Below are positions 37,040 through 45,894 of a stretch of DNA of 64,000 bases, piece by piece. The translations under genes and the position numbers were made by a program. Location of the stretch: the NCBI RefSeq assembly GCF_000764325.1, contig NZ_JMCG01000002.1, positions 1-64,000 on the forward strand, given 5' to 3'. Positions within the stretch are counted from its first letter, which is position 1, and each line of letters starts with the position of its first letter. Origin of the DNA: Vibrio navarrensis (GTDB taxonomy: Bacteria > Pseudomonadota > Gammaproteobacteria > Enterobacterales > Vibrionaceae). The notes under the pieces are model-generated. The model ran no database searches, was not told the origin of the DNA, and saw only the letters and a list, made by a program, of their open reading frames with translations.

Positions 37040-38200
37040 ATGATGAACGCTATCTACGCGCAACTGCATGTGCTGCGGCACGACAAATGGCTTTTGTCGT
37101 GCTTGACTTGGATCCCACTGCTAATTGCCTTAATGATTTGGGGCGTATTTTCCGCTGGGATCGCTCGTGATTTGCCAATTGGCATTGTTGATCAGTCACA
37201 CAGCACATTATCACGCAAGCTGGTGCAAATGCTGGATGCTTCGCCCACACTCAGCACAGAGAGAGCATACTCAGACGTTACCGCCGCCAAAGACGCCCTG
37301 ATTCGTGGTGAGATATACGCTTACGTGATCATCCCCGACCATTTTGATCGCGATATTTATCTCAAGCAGCCTCCGCAGATTTCGGCGTTTTACAACAGTC
37401 AATACATACTGACTGGCCGCTTAGTCAACTCTGCCATTGTGCAAGCGCAAGGGCACTTTAACGCCGCATTAGAAACGGTCAAAAGCCTCAGTCATGGTAA
37501 CCAAACCACTGCGAGCGCCATGGGGAGCGCCGTGACCATTACCACGCAAATCTCTCCGCTGTTTAACCAAAATACCAACTACGCGCAGTTTTTGGTTTCA
37601 GCGGTGGTACCCGCTATCTGGCAAATTATGATGGTGGTGTGCACGATTTTAATTCTGGCGGCAAATTTACGAGTCTATGCGCGATCCCCTGAAAAACTGG
37701 AGATCTGGCTTGGTGATAACATTCTACTCACCCTTTTCCGCACTCTGAGCTGCTATCTGCCTATCTTTATGCTGCATGGTTTGGCTTTTCTGTGCTGGTT
37801 CTACTTCATCCTTGACTGGCCTTTTCACGGCCACTTTTTGCCCATTGTGATTGCGCAGCTTTTCACCGTATTAGCATGCATGATCATGGGCGCTTTCTTT
37901 TTTTCTATGACGCTTGATGCCGCCCGAGCGATGAGTTTTGCCGGCGCATTTACCGCGCCCAGTTTTGCCTTTATGGGCATTACCTTCCCGGTTACCGACA
38001 TGAGCGCGCCCGCGCAGTTTTGGCGTGGATTATTACCGGTGAGTCATTACATCGAAGTACAAGTGTCTCAAGCCAGCTATGGGGCTGAGTTCTATCACGC
38101 ATTGCAACCTCTTGCGCCGATGGTGGGTTATCTGCTGCCTGCCCTGCTCACTCTCCTTCTGATGAAAAAGCACCTTAACAAAGCGGAGGGAAAATCATGA
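37040..38200 (+). CDS. ABC-2 type permease
   Basis: This 386-residue inner-membrane protein has an N-terminal TM (about 15-38), a large periplasmic domain (about 40-185), and five TM helices in the C-terminal half, the ABC-2/YhgE-like topology. PVTDMSAPAQFWRGLLPVSHYIE is the usual ABC-2 C-terminal motif. It pairs with the homologous permease downstream (overlap 4 nt), so the transporter is probably a heterodimer. No ATP-binding subunit is encoded in the operon. Confidence 0.92.
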   Translation: MMNAIYAQLHVLRHDKWLLSCLTWIPLLIALMIWGVFSAGIARDLPIGIVDQSHSTLSRKLVQMLDASPTLSTERAYSDVTAAKDALIRGEIYAYVIIPDHFDRDIYLKQPPQISAFYNSQYILTGRLVNSAIVQAQGHFNAALETVKSLSHGNQTTASAMGSAVTITTQISPLFNQNTNYAQFLVSAVVPAIWQIMMVVCTILILAANLRVYARSPEKLEIWLGDNILLTLFRTLSCYLPIFMLHGLAFLCWFYFILDWPFHGHFLPIVIAQLFTVLACMIMGAFFFSMTLDAARAMSFAGAFTAPSFAFMGITFPVTDMSAPAQFWRGLLPVSHYIEVQVSQASYGAEFYHALQPLAPMVGYLLPALLTLLLMKKHLNKAEGKS

Positions 38201-39324
38201 GCTGGCTTGAACTACTCAAAGCAGAGTTGAAAGCGCTGCTAACCAATCCGGTGGTAACCCTGACTGTATTCGGTGGTGTGTTGTTCTATTCGTTTCTCTA
38301 TCCACTACCCTACGCGCAGCAAACGCCACGAGAGCAGGCGATTTCAGTCGTCAACCTTGATATGAGCCCCACCAGCTTGAGGCTCGAACGCATGGTCGAC
38401 GCGACTCCTCAAGTGAAAATCGTCCGCCGCGATGGCACGTTGGCTGAGGCAAAAGCGGCTTTTCTTGCTGGAAAGGTGAGCGGCATTTTGTTGATCCCAG
38501 AGCATTTCTACAAAGACCTATTGCTGGGTAAAAGTCCGACACTGTCGTATGCAGGCGATGCCTCCTACTTTCTGGTGTATGGCACCGTGGTGGAAGGGCT
38601 GGCACAAACTGGTGGTACGCTGGCAGCGCAGGTCAAAGTCTCGAAACTGCTGATAGATGGTGTACCACTCGCTTTCGCGGCCAATCAGTACAGCGCGGTA
38701 AAGCTCAACCTCAAGCCAACCTTTAACCCAACCATGGGTTACGTTGACTATGTAGTGCCCGCGGTGTTTGTGCTGATTTTGCAGCAGACTTTGATCATGG
38801 CGGCGGGACTTATCGTCGGTACACAAAAACATGGCCAAGGTTATTGGTCACATGTACCGCGCTGGAAGTTGCTCAGCGTAAGAACCGCAGTACTGGTGGC
38901 TATCTATTATCTGCTCAGCGCCTACTATTTCGGTGCCAGTTTTACTATGCATGGCATCAATACGCTGGCCAGCATATCATCACTGCTCAGCTTGCTGTTG
39001 CCGTTTCTGCTTGCCTCTTGCCTGCTTGGCTATTGGCTGGGTGATTTGCTTCCGCGCCGTGAACTGGTCACACTGGTGGTGCTTATCAGCTCCATGCCGC
39101 TGATTTTCCTTGCTGGTTTCATCTGGCCTGTCGAGATGATCCCAGCGCCGCTTCTATGGGTCGCCCAATTGAGCCCGAGTACCAGCGCGATAAAAGGCTT
39201 TCTCGCTCTCAATCAAATGGGGGCTAGCTGGCAACAAGTCAGCCTTCATTGGAGCAGTTTGTGGGGATTGGTGCTGTTTTGGCTTTGTGCCTGCTTGCTA
39301 TTGTGGCGCCGCCAACAGCCGTGA
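38197..39324 (+). CDS. ABC-2 type permease
   Basis: This 375-residue protein is a paralogue of the preceding gene with the same layout: TM1 at about 18-36, periplasmic domain about 40-180, five C-terminal TMs. It has the motif LIFLAGFIWPVEMIPAPLLWVAQLSPSTSAIKGFLAL. Last gene of the export operon, followed by a strong bidirectional terminator. Substrate unknown; such operons may export drugs, haem-like molecules or bile-type compounds. Confidence 0.92.
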   Translation: MSWLELLKAELKALLTNPVVTLTVFGGVLFYSFLYPLPYAQQTPREQAISVVNLDMSPTSLRLERMVDATPQVKIVRRDGTLAEAKAAFLAGKVSGILLIPEHFYKDLLLGKSPTLSYAGDASYFLVYGTVVEGLAQTGGTLAAQVKVSKLLIDGVPLAFAANQYSAVKLNLKPTFNPTMGYVDYVVPAVFVLILQQTLIMAAGLIVGTQKHGQGYWSHVPRWKLLSVRTAVLVAIYYLLSAYYFGASFTMHGINTLASISSLLSLLLPFLLASCLLGYWLGDLLPRRELVTLVVLISSMPLIFLAGFIWPVEMIPAPLLWVAQLSPSTSAIKGFLALNQMGASWQQVSLHWSSLWGLVLFWLCACLLLWRRQQP

Positions 39325-39340
39325 TTGCTAAGAAGTAAAA

Positions 39341-39370
39341 CAATAAGGGCTCAATTTTGAGCCCTTATTG
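39341..39370. terminator. Bidirectional terminator
   Basis: Near-perfect hairpin caataagggctcaa / ttgagcccttattg, T-rich on both sides, between two converging genes. Confidence 0.93.
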
Positions 39371-39376
39371 TTTTCT

Positions 39377-40126
39377 TTACAATCCCATCTCTTGGGTAAT
39401 GGATTTAATCTGCTTCAAATCCATTTTGTACACTTCGATCAGTTGATCCACTTGACTTAAGCGCGAACTGGCTTCGTCTTGGTTATCGCACGCATCGGAT
39501 TTCGCGTCCCAAGACTTACCGGAAAGATACACTTCACACGCTTTCTTCAGTGTTTCCAACTTCGGAACCAACACTTCCCGCTCTTTTTGCAGCGCCTCCA
39601 ACTCTTGAGAAATCTCCATTTCACGGCGGAAAAGTTCTCGCGAGCGCTCAAACATATTACTTTGCATATCGGCCTGACGGCTGAGCTTATCGTTCTCGGT
39701 TTGCGTGGTTTCAATCTGCGCTTTTTGCGATTTGATCTGCCCTTCCAAGGTGATGTTCAGTTTTTCCATTTCAGTGAGTTGATTTTGCAGCTTTTCAAGC
39801 TCCGCCTGATGCTCTTTTTGTCGCAGTGCGATTTCTGCTTCGAGCTTTTTGTCCACCTCAGAGTCCAAACTCGCTTCGCGTGATTTAACGCTCGCCACCA
39901 ACTGAGTTTTGTCATTTGCTAGGCTTTGATACTGCTGCTGCAGCCCTTGATAAGTCTCTTGCCATTTTTGAGCCGTAAAGTGAGCGCCGATCAAACCACC
40001 AAACGCCATGCCTAATACAGCAGCAATCGCAATATACACGAACGTACGTTTGTCTCGTTCCTCGATGACGACCACATCATCTTGTTCATCAGCTTGTTCA
40101 TCAGCTTGATTATTTGGCGAAGTCAC
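39377..40126 (-). CDS. Single-pass membrane coiled-coil protein
   Basis: This 249-residue protein has an acidic cytoplasmic N terminus (QADEQADEQDDVVVIEERDKR), one TM helix at about 28-48 (FVYIAIAAVLGMAFGGLIGA), a coiled coil from about 52 to 195, and a C-terminal region with two Cys (KKACEVYL, SDACDNQ). It looks like a conserved vibrio hypothetical protein. The topology resembles envelope scaffold proteins, but no family name is supported. Confidence 0.8.
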   Translation of the reverse strand: MTSPNNQADEQADEQDDVVVIEERDKRTFVYIAIAAVLGMAFGGLIGAHFTAQKWQETYQGLQQQYQSLANDKTQLVASVKSREASLDSEVDKKLEAEIALRQKEHQAELEKLQNQLTEMEKLNITLEGQIKSQKAQIETTQTENDKLSRQADMQSNMFERSRELFRREMEISQELEALQKEREVLVPKLETLKKACEVYLSGKSWDAKSDACDNQDEASSRLSQVDQLIEVYKMDLKQIKSITQEMGL

Positions 40127-40156
40127 AACATCTCACTCCAATCTCGATTAATAGGA

Positions 40157-40315
40157 TTATCTAAACAGCTCTGTAGCCACCAAAACCAAGGTATAAATGG
40201 CGAAAAGACCGAGCAAGGTCACCACCACCCCTTTTTGGATTTTTTCGTTCGTGCGGTATCTCAGCAAGAAATACGCCAGCACAATTAACACTGCAATCAC
40301 AATCAGCCGAATCAT
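40157..40315 (-). CDS. Small two-helix membrane protein (52 aa)
   Basis: The short frame encodes MIRLIVIAVLIVLAYFLLRY (TM1), a charged turn (RTNEKIQKG) and a second helix (VVVTLLGLFAIYTLVLVATELF). A strong GGAGAGG ribosome site is 6 nt before the ATG. It lies 30 nt upstream of the coiled-coil gene in the same direction, so the two are probably one operon. Function unknown. Confidence 0.8.
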   Translation of the reverse strand: MIRLIVIAVLIVLAYFLLRYRTNEKIQKGVVVTLLGLFAIYTLVLVATELFR

Positions 40316-40519
40316 GACCTCTCCTTGCGTCATCAACTTATGTGACTAAACGGTAGCATTCTATGCCATTTGGCGTCCAGATTAAGTCAAGGTTCGGTAG
40401 TTTTTTCTGGCGATTGAGCAATAAATATTCGAACGAAAAATATGGGGATGACATCACAAAATTATTTGGTTAGGATTCGCGTACAGATTATCTGGCATGC
40501 CCAGATAATTGTTCCGATG

Positions 40520-40745
40520 AAGACTACAGGAGAGTGGTAATTAACCAATCATTAACATTTGGTTAGTCATACCCGCCGAAGAAGTAAATCTTTCAGGTGC
40601 AATCATCTTTCAAGAAATTGGAACGATGATGCGAGGACTGTAGTTGGAGGAACCTCTGGAGAGAACCGTTAAATCGGTCGCCGAAGGAGCAAGCCCTGCC
40701 CATGTGCAAGGTGAAACTCTCAGGCAAAAGGACAGAGGAGTGGAA
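40520..40745 (+). promoter_or_regulatory. Tandem glycine riboswitch
   Basis: Two aptamers in a row: the first from about 40527 (ggagagtggt, cgccgaag, aggtgcaa, gcgaggactgtag), the second from about 40660 (ggagagaaccg, cgccgaaggagcaa, aggtgaaactctcaggc, aaaaggacagagg). These are the conserved core elements of the glycine riboswitch, and the tandem layout upstream of an AGCS symporter gene is the classic vibrio arrangement. It is expected to control the symporter gene at 40881 in response to glycine. Confidence 0.95.
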
Positions 40746-40880
40746 AGTAACATCCCAATAATGTGAGCATTTTGCGGCTCTCTCTATCTAGCAAAATCTC
40801 GCTGCTACTTGGCTATTTAATAGATCGTTGATCTTACCTTTCCCTCTTCTCCTTATTAGTTGTTTTATTAAGGGGAAATC

Positions 40881-42257
40881 ATGAACGACCTGCAATCATT
40901 GCTACAAACTATCGATAACTTTGTCTGGGGACCACCACTGCTTATCCTGCTGGTTGGTACGGGCATCTACTTCACCTTTACTCTTGGCTTAATCCAGTTC
41001 AAACATTTACCGACCGCTTTAGCGATGGTCTTTAGTAAAGAGAAATCCACCGACAAACAGGGCGATGTGTCCAGTTTTGCTGCACTGTGCACTGCACTTT
41101 CCGCCACCATTGGTACCGGTAATATCGTCGGTGTCGCCACGGCCATTAAACTCGGTGGCCCGGGTGCGCTGTTTTGGATGTGGCTTGCCGCGCTATTCGG
41201 CATGGCAACCAAATACGCAGAATGCTTACTGGCGGTGAAATATCGCAAAGTGGATGACAAAGGACAGATGATCGGCGGTCCTATGTACTACCTGCAATAC
41301 GGTGTCGGCTCAAAAGCGTTGGCAATTTTGTTTGCTGTGTTCGCTCTTGGCGTTGCGTGTTTCGGTATCGGCACCTTCCCGCAGGTGAATGCCATCCTTG
41401 ATGCGAGCGAAATTTCGCTGGGTGTGTCACGAGAAATAGCCGCGTCAGTGCTCACTCTGCTGGTAGCATTCGTCACTTTAGGCGGCATCAAATCAATTGC
41501 AAGCGTGGCAGGCAAAGTGGTTCCGGCGATGGCGCTGTTTTATGTTCTGGCTTGTCTGAGCGTCATCATCATGAATGGCGATCAACTGCTCAGCGCGCTT
41601 GAGCTGGTGCTGGTTTCTGCATTTAGCTCAACGGCGGCAACTGGTGGCTTCCTTGGCGCAAGTATCATGCTGGCCATCCAATCGGGTATAGCGCGCGGTG
41701 TCTTCTCCAACGAATCGGGCCTAGGCAGTGCGCCTATGGCGGCCGCGGCGGCCAAAACCGATTCTTGTGTCAAGCAGGGCTTGATCTCCATGACTGGCAC
41801 CTTCTTCGACACCATCGTTATTTGTACCATGACGGGGCTGGCACTCATCCTTACTGGCGCATGGCAAAGTGATTTCTCTGGCGCAGCGATGACAACCCAT
41901 GCGTTTGCCGTTGGGCTCAATGCGGAAACTCTGGGGCCCATTCTGGTTTCAATCGGTTTGATGTTTTTTGCCTTTACCACCATCTTGGGCTGGAATTACT
42001 ACGGCGAGCGCTGTGTGGTCTTTTTGCTCGGCACCAAGGCGGTATTGCCCTACAAGGTGATTTTCTTAGCGCTGGTCGCCTCTGGCGCGTTTATGCAACT
42101 CGACATGATTTGGATTTTAGCCGACATCGTGAACGGTTTGATGGCCATTCCCAATTTGATCGGCTTGATCGCGCTACGCCACGTGGTCATCGAAGAGACC
42201 AAACTCTTTTTTCAGTCCGCATCGCGCAATGACGAGCTGGATACAGTGAACGCATAA
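40881..42257 (+). CDS. AGCS-family sodium:alanine/glycine symporter
   Basis: This 458-residue inner-membrane carrier has about 11 TM helices. The family signature is seen as GGPGALFWMWLAALFGMATKYAECLLAVKYR, with QSGIARGVFSNESGLGSAPMAAAAAKT in the middle. Role: Na+-driven uptake (or efflux) of alanine or glycine. An AAGGGG ribosome site lies 6 nt before the ATG. Control by the glycine riboswitch upstream suggests glycine as the relevant substrate. Terminator follows. Confidence 0.96.
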   Translation: MNDLQSLLQTIDNFVWGPPLLILLVGTGIYFTFTLGLIQFKHLPTALAMVFSKEKSTDKQGDVSSFAALCTALSATIGTGNIVGVATAIKLGGPGALFWMWLAALFGMATKYAECLLAVKYRKVDDKGQMIGGPMYYLQYGVGSKALAILFAVFALGVACFGIGTFPQVNAILDASEISLGVSREIAASVLTLLVAFVTLGGIKSIASVAGKVVPAMALFYVLACLSVIIMNGDQLLSALELVLVSAFSSTAATGGFLGASIMLAIQSGIARGVFSNESGLGSAPMAAAAAKTDSCVKQGLISMTGTFFDTIVICTMTGLALILTGAWQSDFSGAAMTTHAFAVGLNAETLGPILVSIGLMFFAFTTILGWNYYGERCVVFLLGTKAVLPYKVIFLALVASGAFMQLDMIWILADIVNGLMAIPNLIGLIALRHVVIEETKLFFQSASRNDELDTVNA

Positions 42258-42265
42258 CCAACAGC

Positions 42266-42295
42266 AAAAAGCCCACGATCTCACGTGGGCTTTTT
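42266..42295. terminator. Bidirectional terminator
   Basis: Stem aaaaagcccacg / cgtgggcttttt with a short loop, between the symporter and the converging LysE-family gene. Confidence 0.92.
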
Positions 42296-42321
42296 AACGT
42301 CACTTCACCCTACCGCTGGGT

Positions 42322-42957
42322 TCACACGGGTTTCTCAATCAGCAATTTGATACCCAGAACCACCAAAACCGTTCCTGTTGCTCCTTCCATCCATTTCATG
42401 AAGCTGGCATTTTTGAGCAAATTTTTCGCCGAGTTCAACGCCCCTGCTAGTCCGCATTGCCACACCATCGCAATCACAAAGTGAATCGCCGCCATGGTCA
42501 TGGATTGCAGCAGCGGAGAGCCTTCTGGGTTAACAAACTGAGGCAAAAACGCCAAATAAAACACCGCCGTTTTCGGATTGAGCACGTTGGAAAGAAACCC
42601 TTCCCTGAGCGAACGCTTGGCACTGTATGACTGGTGAGTCATTTCCGCGACCGTCATGCCTGCACCACTTTTCATCAGCGCTCTTAAGCTACTGAGTCCC
42701 AGCCAAATAAGATAGGCGGCACCAATCATTTTTACCATCTGAAAAAGCTCGGCAGATTGTGCAAGGATGGCAGAAATGCCAATCGCAGAGAAAAGAGCGT
42801 GCACAAAAAGGCCAAAGCAGATACCCAGGCTGGTCATACAGCCATCTTTAAGCCCTGCGCGACTGGTATTACGGATCACCAATGCGGTATCTAACCCGGG
42901 AGTCAATGTCAGTATGGTGATGGCGAGCAGAAACGCTTCGAAGTTTAGAATGTCCAT
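42322..42957 (-). CDS. LysE/RhtB-family amino-acid exporter
   Basis: This inner-membrane protein is 211 aa from the ATG at 42957 (MDILNFEAFLLAITILTLTPG), the normal length and the usual start context of the family. A GTG 24 codons upstream gives a longer frame but lacks family similarity. The signature LTPGLDTALVIRNTSRAGLKDGCMTSLGI is present, and it has six TM helices. It likely exports an amino acid or analogue. No strong Shine-Dalgarno was seen before either start. Confidence 0.93.
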   Translation of the reverse strand: MDILNFEAFLLAITILTLTPGLDTALVIRNTSRAGLKDGCMTSLGICFGLFVHALFSAIGISAILAQSAELFQMVKMIGAAYLIWLGLSSLRALMKSGAGMTVAEMTHQSYSAKRSLREGFLSNVLNPKTAVFYLAFLPQFVNPEGSPLLQSMTMAAIHFVIAMVWQCGLAGALNSAKNLLKNASFMKWMEGATGTVLVVLGIKLLIEKPV

Positions 42958-43182
42958 ATTGTTGAATAAAAATGTGAAACAGGCGTTGATCAATACTCTG
43001 ATTTCTTGATTTACGCAAGCCGCTTTCACATTGGCGAGAACAATCGCAACCGCTTGTATACAATCGTTCTCATTTGTGGAGAATAATAGGCTTGGTTTTG
43101 TTTACCCTTGGTTAACAAAACGAATAAAGTAAAGAGGAACCCTGCACTTAAAAACAGGTGTTTACGGAAAGAACAATAATTA

Positions 43183-44670
43183 ATGAGTAGTCACATGAAC
43201 GCATTTCAACAACTGGTCGAACATTCAAAGAAAGTGTCCAATTTTCAACATCTCTCCTCCATCATTGGCTGGGATCAAGCCGCGGTGATGCCATCAGGCG
43301 GCGCTGAAGCACGCTCCAATGCCATGGCAGAACTCGATGTTCATATCCACTCACTGATGACACAGCCACACCTCGCTGATTTGTTTGACCAAGCACAAGA
43401 GCTTCCGCTCTCAACAGAAGAACAAGCCGTGCTGCGCGAGATGAAACGTACTTGGCAGCAAGACAACCTGCTCCCGGAAGCGCTAGTTAAAGCTCAATCA
43501 CTTGCCGGTTCAAAATGCGAGCACGCTTGGCGCAGTCAACGTAAAAACAACGATTGGGCTGGCTTTGAGAAAAACTGGGCTGAAGTGGTTAAGCTTTCCC
43601 AAGAAGAGGCGCAAATTCGTGCTGACGCCAATGGCACATCGCCCTACGATGCTATGCTCGAACTCTATGAACCCGGCACGAGCTCTGCGTCACTCGATGC
43701 GCTTTTTGCCGAGGTAAAAACTTGGCTTCCATCACTCATCGATAACGCTATCGAAAAGCAGAAATCACGTTCAATACTTTTGCCCAATAGTCACTATCCG
43801 GCTGAAAAACAAAAAGCACTCGGTTTAGAAGTGATGAAGCTGCTGCAATTTGACTTCGAACATGGCCGTTTGGATGAGAGCACCCACCCATTTTGTGGTG
43901 GAGTACCGAGCGATGTGCGCATTACTACCCGTTATAACGAAAGCGAATTTGTGCAGTCCTTAATGGGTATTGTTCACGAAACAGGTCATGCACGTTATGA
44001 GCAAGGCTTACCTCAAGCCTTCGCAGGAACACCTGCTGGTGAAGCTCGCTCTATGGGCATCCACGAGTCTCAGTCCCTGTTTTTCGAAATGCAGCTTGGC
44101 CGCAGTGAAGCGTTTGTGGAACACTTATCGCGTCTCGCCTCAAATCATTTCCAAGGTGCGGAATTTGCCAAGGACAACCTGTCAAAAATCTACACCCACG
44201 TTGAAAAAGGCTTTATTCGGGTTGATGCGGATGAGCTCACCTACCCCGCTCACGTCATTTTACGCTACGAAATCGAGCGCGATCTGATGAACGGTGCCAT
44301 CAAACACACCGACGTCCCTGAGCTGTGGCATGAAAAAATGCAAGCTTACCTTGGACTTTCTACTGCTGGCAATTTCACCAATGGCTGTATGCAAGACATT
44401 CACTGGACCGATGGTAGCTTTGGCTATTTCCCAAGTTACACATTGGGCGCGATGTATGCGGCGCAATTTATGGCAGCAATGAGAAAGACGGTAGATGTGG
44501 ACAGCGTGGTTCGTTCTGGCGACTTGACGCCAATCTTCCACTGGTTGTCGAGCAATATCTGGAGCAAAGGTAGCCTTTTAACCACCGACGAACTGGTCAA
44601 AGCGGCAACGGGCGAGACATTAAATTCCGAGCACTTTAAGCGTCACTTAGTTTCTCGCTATCTCGGATAA
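43183..44670 (+). CDS. M32-family metallocarboxypeptidase
   Basis: This 495-residue cytosolic zinc carboxypeptidase is of the Taq/Pfu carboxypeptidase family. Motifs: zinc-binding HExxH as GIVHETGHARYEQG, with the third ligand Glu in GIHESQSLFFE, and the family segments DVRITTRY and GYFPSYTLGAMYAAQ. Length is normal. The first ATG could also be replaced by the second (MNAFQQLVEHSKK) four codons in. It has its own promoter region, divergent from the LysE gene. Confidence 0.96.
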   Translation: MSSHMNAFQQLVEHSKKVSNFQHLSSIIGWDQAAVMPSGGAEARSNAMAELDVHIHSLMTQPHLADLFDQAQELPLSTEEQAVLREMKRTWQQDNLLPEALVKAQSLAGSKCEHAWRSQRKNNDWAGFEKNWAEVVKLSQEEAQIRADANGTSPYDAMLELYEPGTSSASLDALFAEVKTWLPSLIDNAIEKQKSRSILLPNSHYPAEKQKALGLEVMKLLQFDFEHGRLDESTHPFCGGVPSDVRITTRYNESEFVQSLMGIVHETGHARYEQGLPQAFAGTPAGEARSMGIHESQSLFFEMQLGRSEAFVEHLSRLASNHFQGAEFAKDNLSKIYTHVEKGFIRVDADELTYPAHVILRYEIERDLMNGAIKHTDVPELWHEKMQAYLGLSTAGNFTNGCMQDIHWTDGSFGYFPSYTLGAMYAAQFMAAMRKTVDVDSVVRSGDLTPIFHWLSSNIWSKGSLLTTDELVKAATGETLNSEHFKRHLVSRYLG

Positions 44671-44683
44671 ACAAACTTGTAAA

Positions 44684-44729
44684 TTGTCATCCTCTGAAGA
44701 ATAACTCGCTCTCCTTCAGAGGATGACAA
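44684..44729. terminator. Long perfect inverted repeat
   Basis: Stem ttgtcatcctctgaag / cttcagaggatgacaa, 16 bp perfect, 14-nt loop, just after the carboxypeptidase stop. Position suggests a terminator or transcript end, but there is no T-tract. Confidence 0.6.
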
Positions 44730-45087
44730 ATATGACCTATGCGAGTGTTTCTATTCATCCTCAGGCGATAACTTCACCACCATGCGCCCACCTAGAGTGG
44801 ATTGCCCTTAAACAGTTCATTGGTAAACGCATCAACCTGATAAATATCTACTTCCACTTGAAATCCCTTAAACCTTACGCTCATCTGCGAACTCTCTACC
44901 TTTCACTCTTACGGTTGAACCCTGTAAGACACGCTTGTCATTTTTTGTATAACGCGAAACGTGTATCAGAGCAGAATATCGCCAAAGGCGGAAGACGCGC
45001 CTTCAGCAAGTTTTTCATATCCAACTAAGGTCACATTTTGTGTTATTCCTCTATGGTTCTATTCACTTTTTTAAACGGGATAAAGTA
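44730..45087. other. Region without a convincing gene
   Basis: About 350 bp. A 101-codon frame (44723-45028) begins inside the inverted repeat, has no ribosome site and an unusual composition, so I do not call it. The acetyltransferase promoter is probably at its right end. Confidence 0.5.
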
Positions 45088-45660
45088 ATGAAAACTGAAA
45101 AACAAAAAATGCTCACTGGAGAACCATACGATGCAGGGGATCAAGAACTTTTACAAGCACGGTTATCCTGTCGTAAAACTTTGCACAGCTTAAACAACAG
45201 CCTCCCTCTAAGCGGAGAGTGGAGAGCGGCGATTGACGAACTATTGCCTGACAGTTATCAGGCTTATATTGAACCGCCCTTTCGCTGCGACTACGGCACA
45301 AACATTAAATTGGGTAAGAATTTCTATGCGAACTTCAACTGTGTCATTCTCGACGTAGCTGAGGTCTCAATCGGGGATAACGTTTTGTTTGCCCCTAATG
45401 TGCAAATCTATACCGCAGGCCATCCTATCGACGTCAAAGGCCGCGTTGAGGACGGTGTTGAGTTTGGCTTACCGATTCACATAGGCAACAACGTTTGGCT
45501 GGGTGGCGGCGTTATCGTCTGCCCCGGAGTCAACATTGGTAACAATAGTGTTATTGGCGCGGGTAGCGTGGTCACAAAAGACATTCCCGATAATGTGGTC
45601 GCTGTGGGCAATCCGTGTCGCGTGGTCAAACAGATTACAGAGAATGAGCTAAATAGCTGA
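45088..45660 (+). CDS. Maltose/galactoside-type O-acetyltransferase
   Basis: This 190-residue protein starts at the ATG at 45088 (MKTEKQKMLTGEPYDAGDQEL), the normal N terminus of the Maa/NodL/LacA family. Left-handed beta-helix hexapeptide repeats begin near residue 70 (GTNIKLGKNFYANFNCVILD) and run to IGAGSVVTKDIPDNVVAVGNPCRVV. The catalytic His is in YTAGHPID. It transfers acetyl from acetyl-CoA to a sugar hydroxyl. In this window it lies between the M32 gene and the integrase. Confidence 0.94.
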   Translation: MKTEKQKMLTGEPYDAGDQELLQARLSCRKTLHSLNNSLPLSGEWRAAIDELLPDSYQAYIEPPFRCDYGTNIKLGKNFYANFNCVILDVAEVSIGDNVLFAPNVQIYTAGHPIDVKGRVEDGVEFGLPIHIGNNVWLGGGVIVCPGVNIGNNSVIGAGSVVTKDIPDNVVAVGNPCRVVKQITENELNS

Positions 45661-45859
45661 GTACATCAAGGTGTCCTTAGCCTTCCTGAGAGTTTAAGGA
45701 CATCAGCTCGCTCCTTGCTAAATACCTTACTGGAACGTGTCGACATGCAGCTGTTTCTGCTGCAACAAGATTGTCTGATAAAGTTTACTTTTCACAGCAT
45801 CGCTTGCAACTTCATCAATTGTTCAGAAAACATCTTGCTGGTTAGGATAGGTAGCAATA
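45661..45859. other. intIA upstream region
   Basis: About 200 bp where attI would normally stand. I find no clear R' core or cassette on the left side of it. The hairpin aaggtgtccttag / gagtttaaggacatc around 45668-45705 may be the acetyltransferase terminator. Confidence 0.4.
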
Positions 45860-45875
45860 CTGTTTATATAAACAG
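45860..45875 (+). promoter_or_regulatory. LexA (SOS) box upstream of intIA
   Basis: CTGTTTATATAAACAG is a perfect 16-bp palindrome of the CTG-N10-CAG LexA type, 20 bp before the intIA start. Integron integrase genes of vibrios and mobile integrons are known to be LexA-repressed and SOS-induced. Confidence 0.9.
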
Positions 45876-45894
45876 TCAACTGGACACTTCACGA

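Noticed and set aside
44723..45028. 101-codon ORF MTNMTYASVSIHP...
   Set aside because: It starts inside a long inverted repeat, has no ribosome site and an odd composition, and no family is recognised.
45715..45894. N-terminal extension of the integrase frame
   Set aside because: It would place the LexA box in coding sequence. The family start MKSQF at 45895 gives the normal 320 aa.
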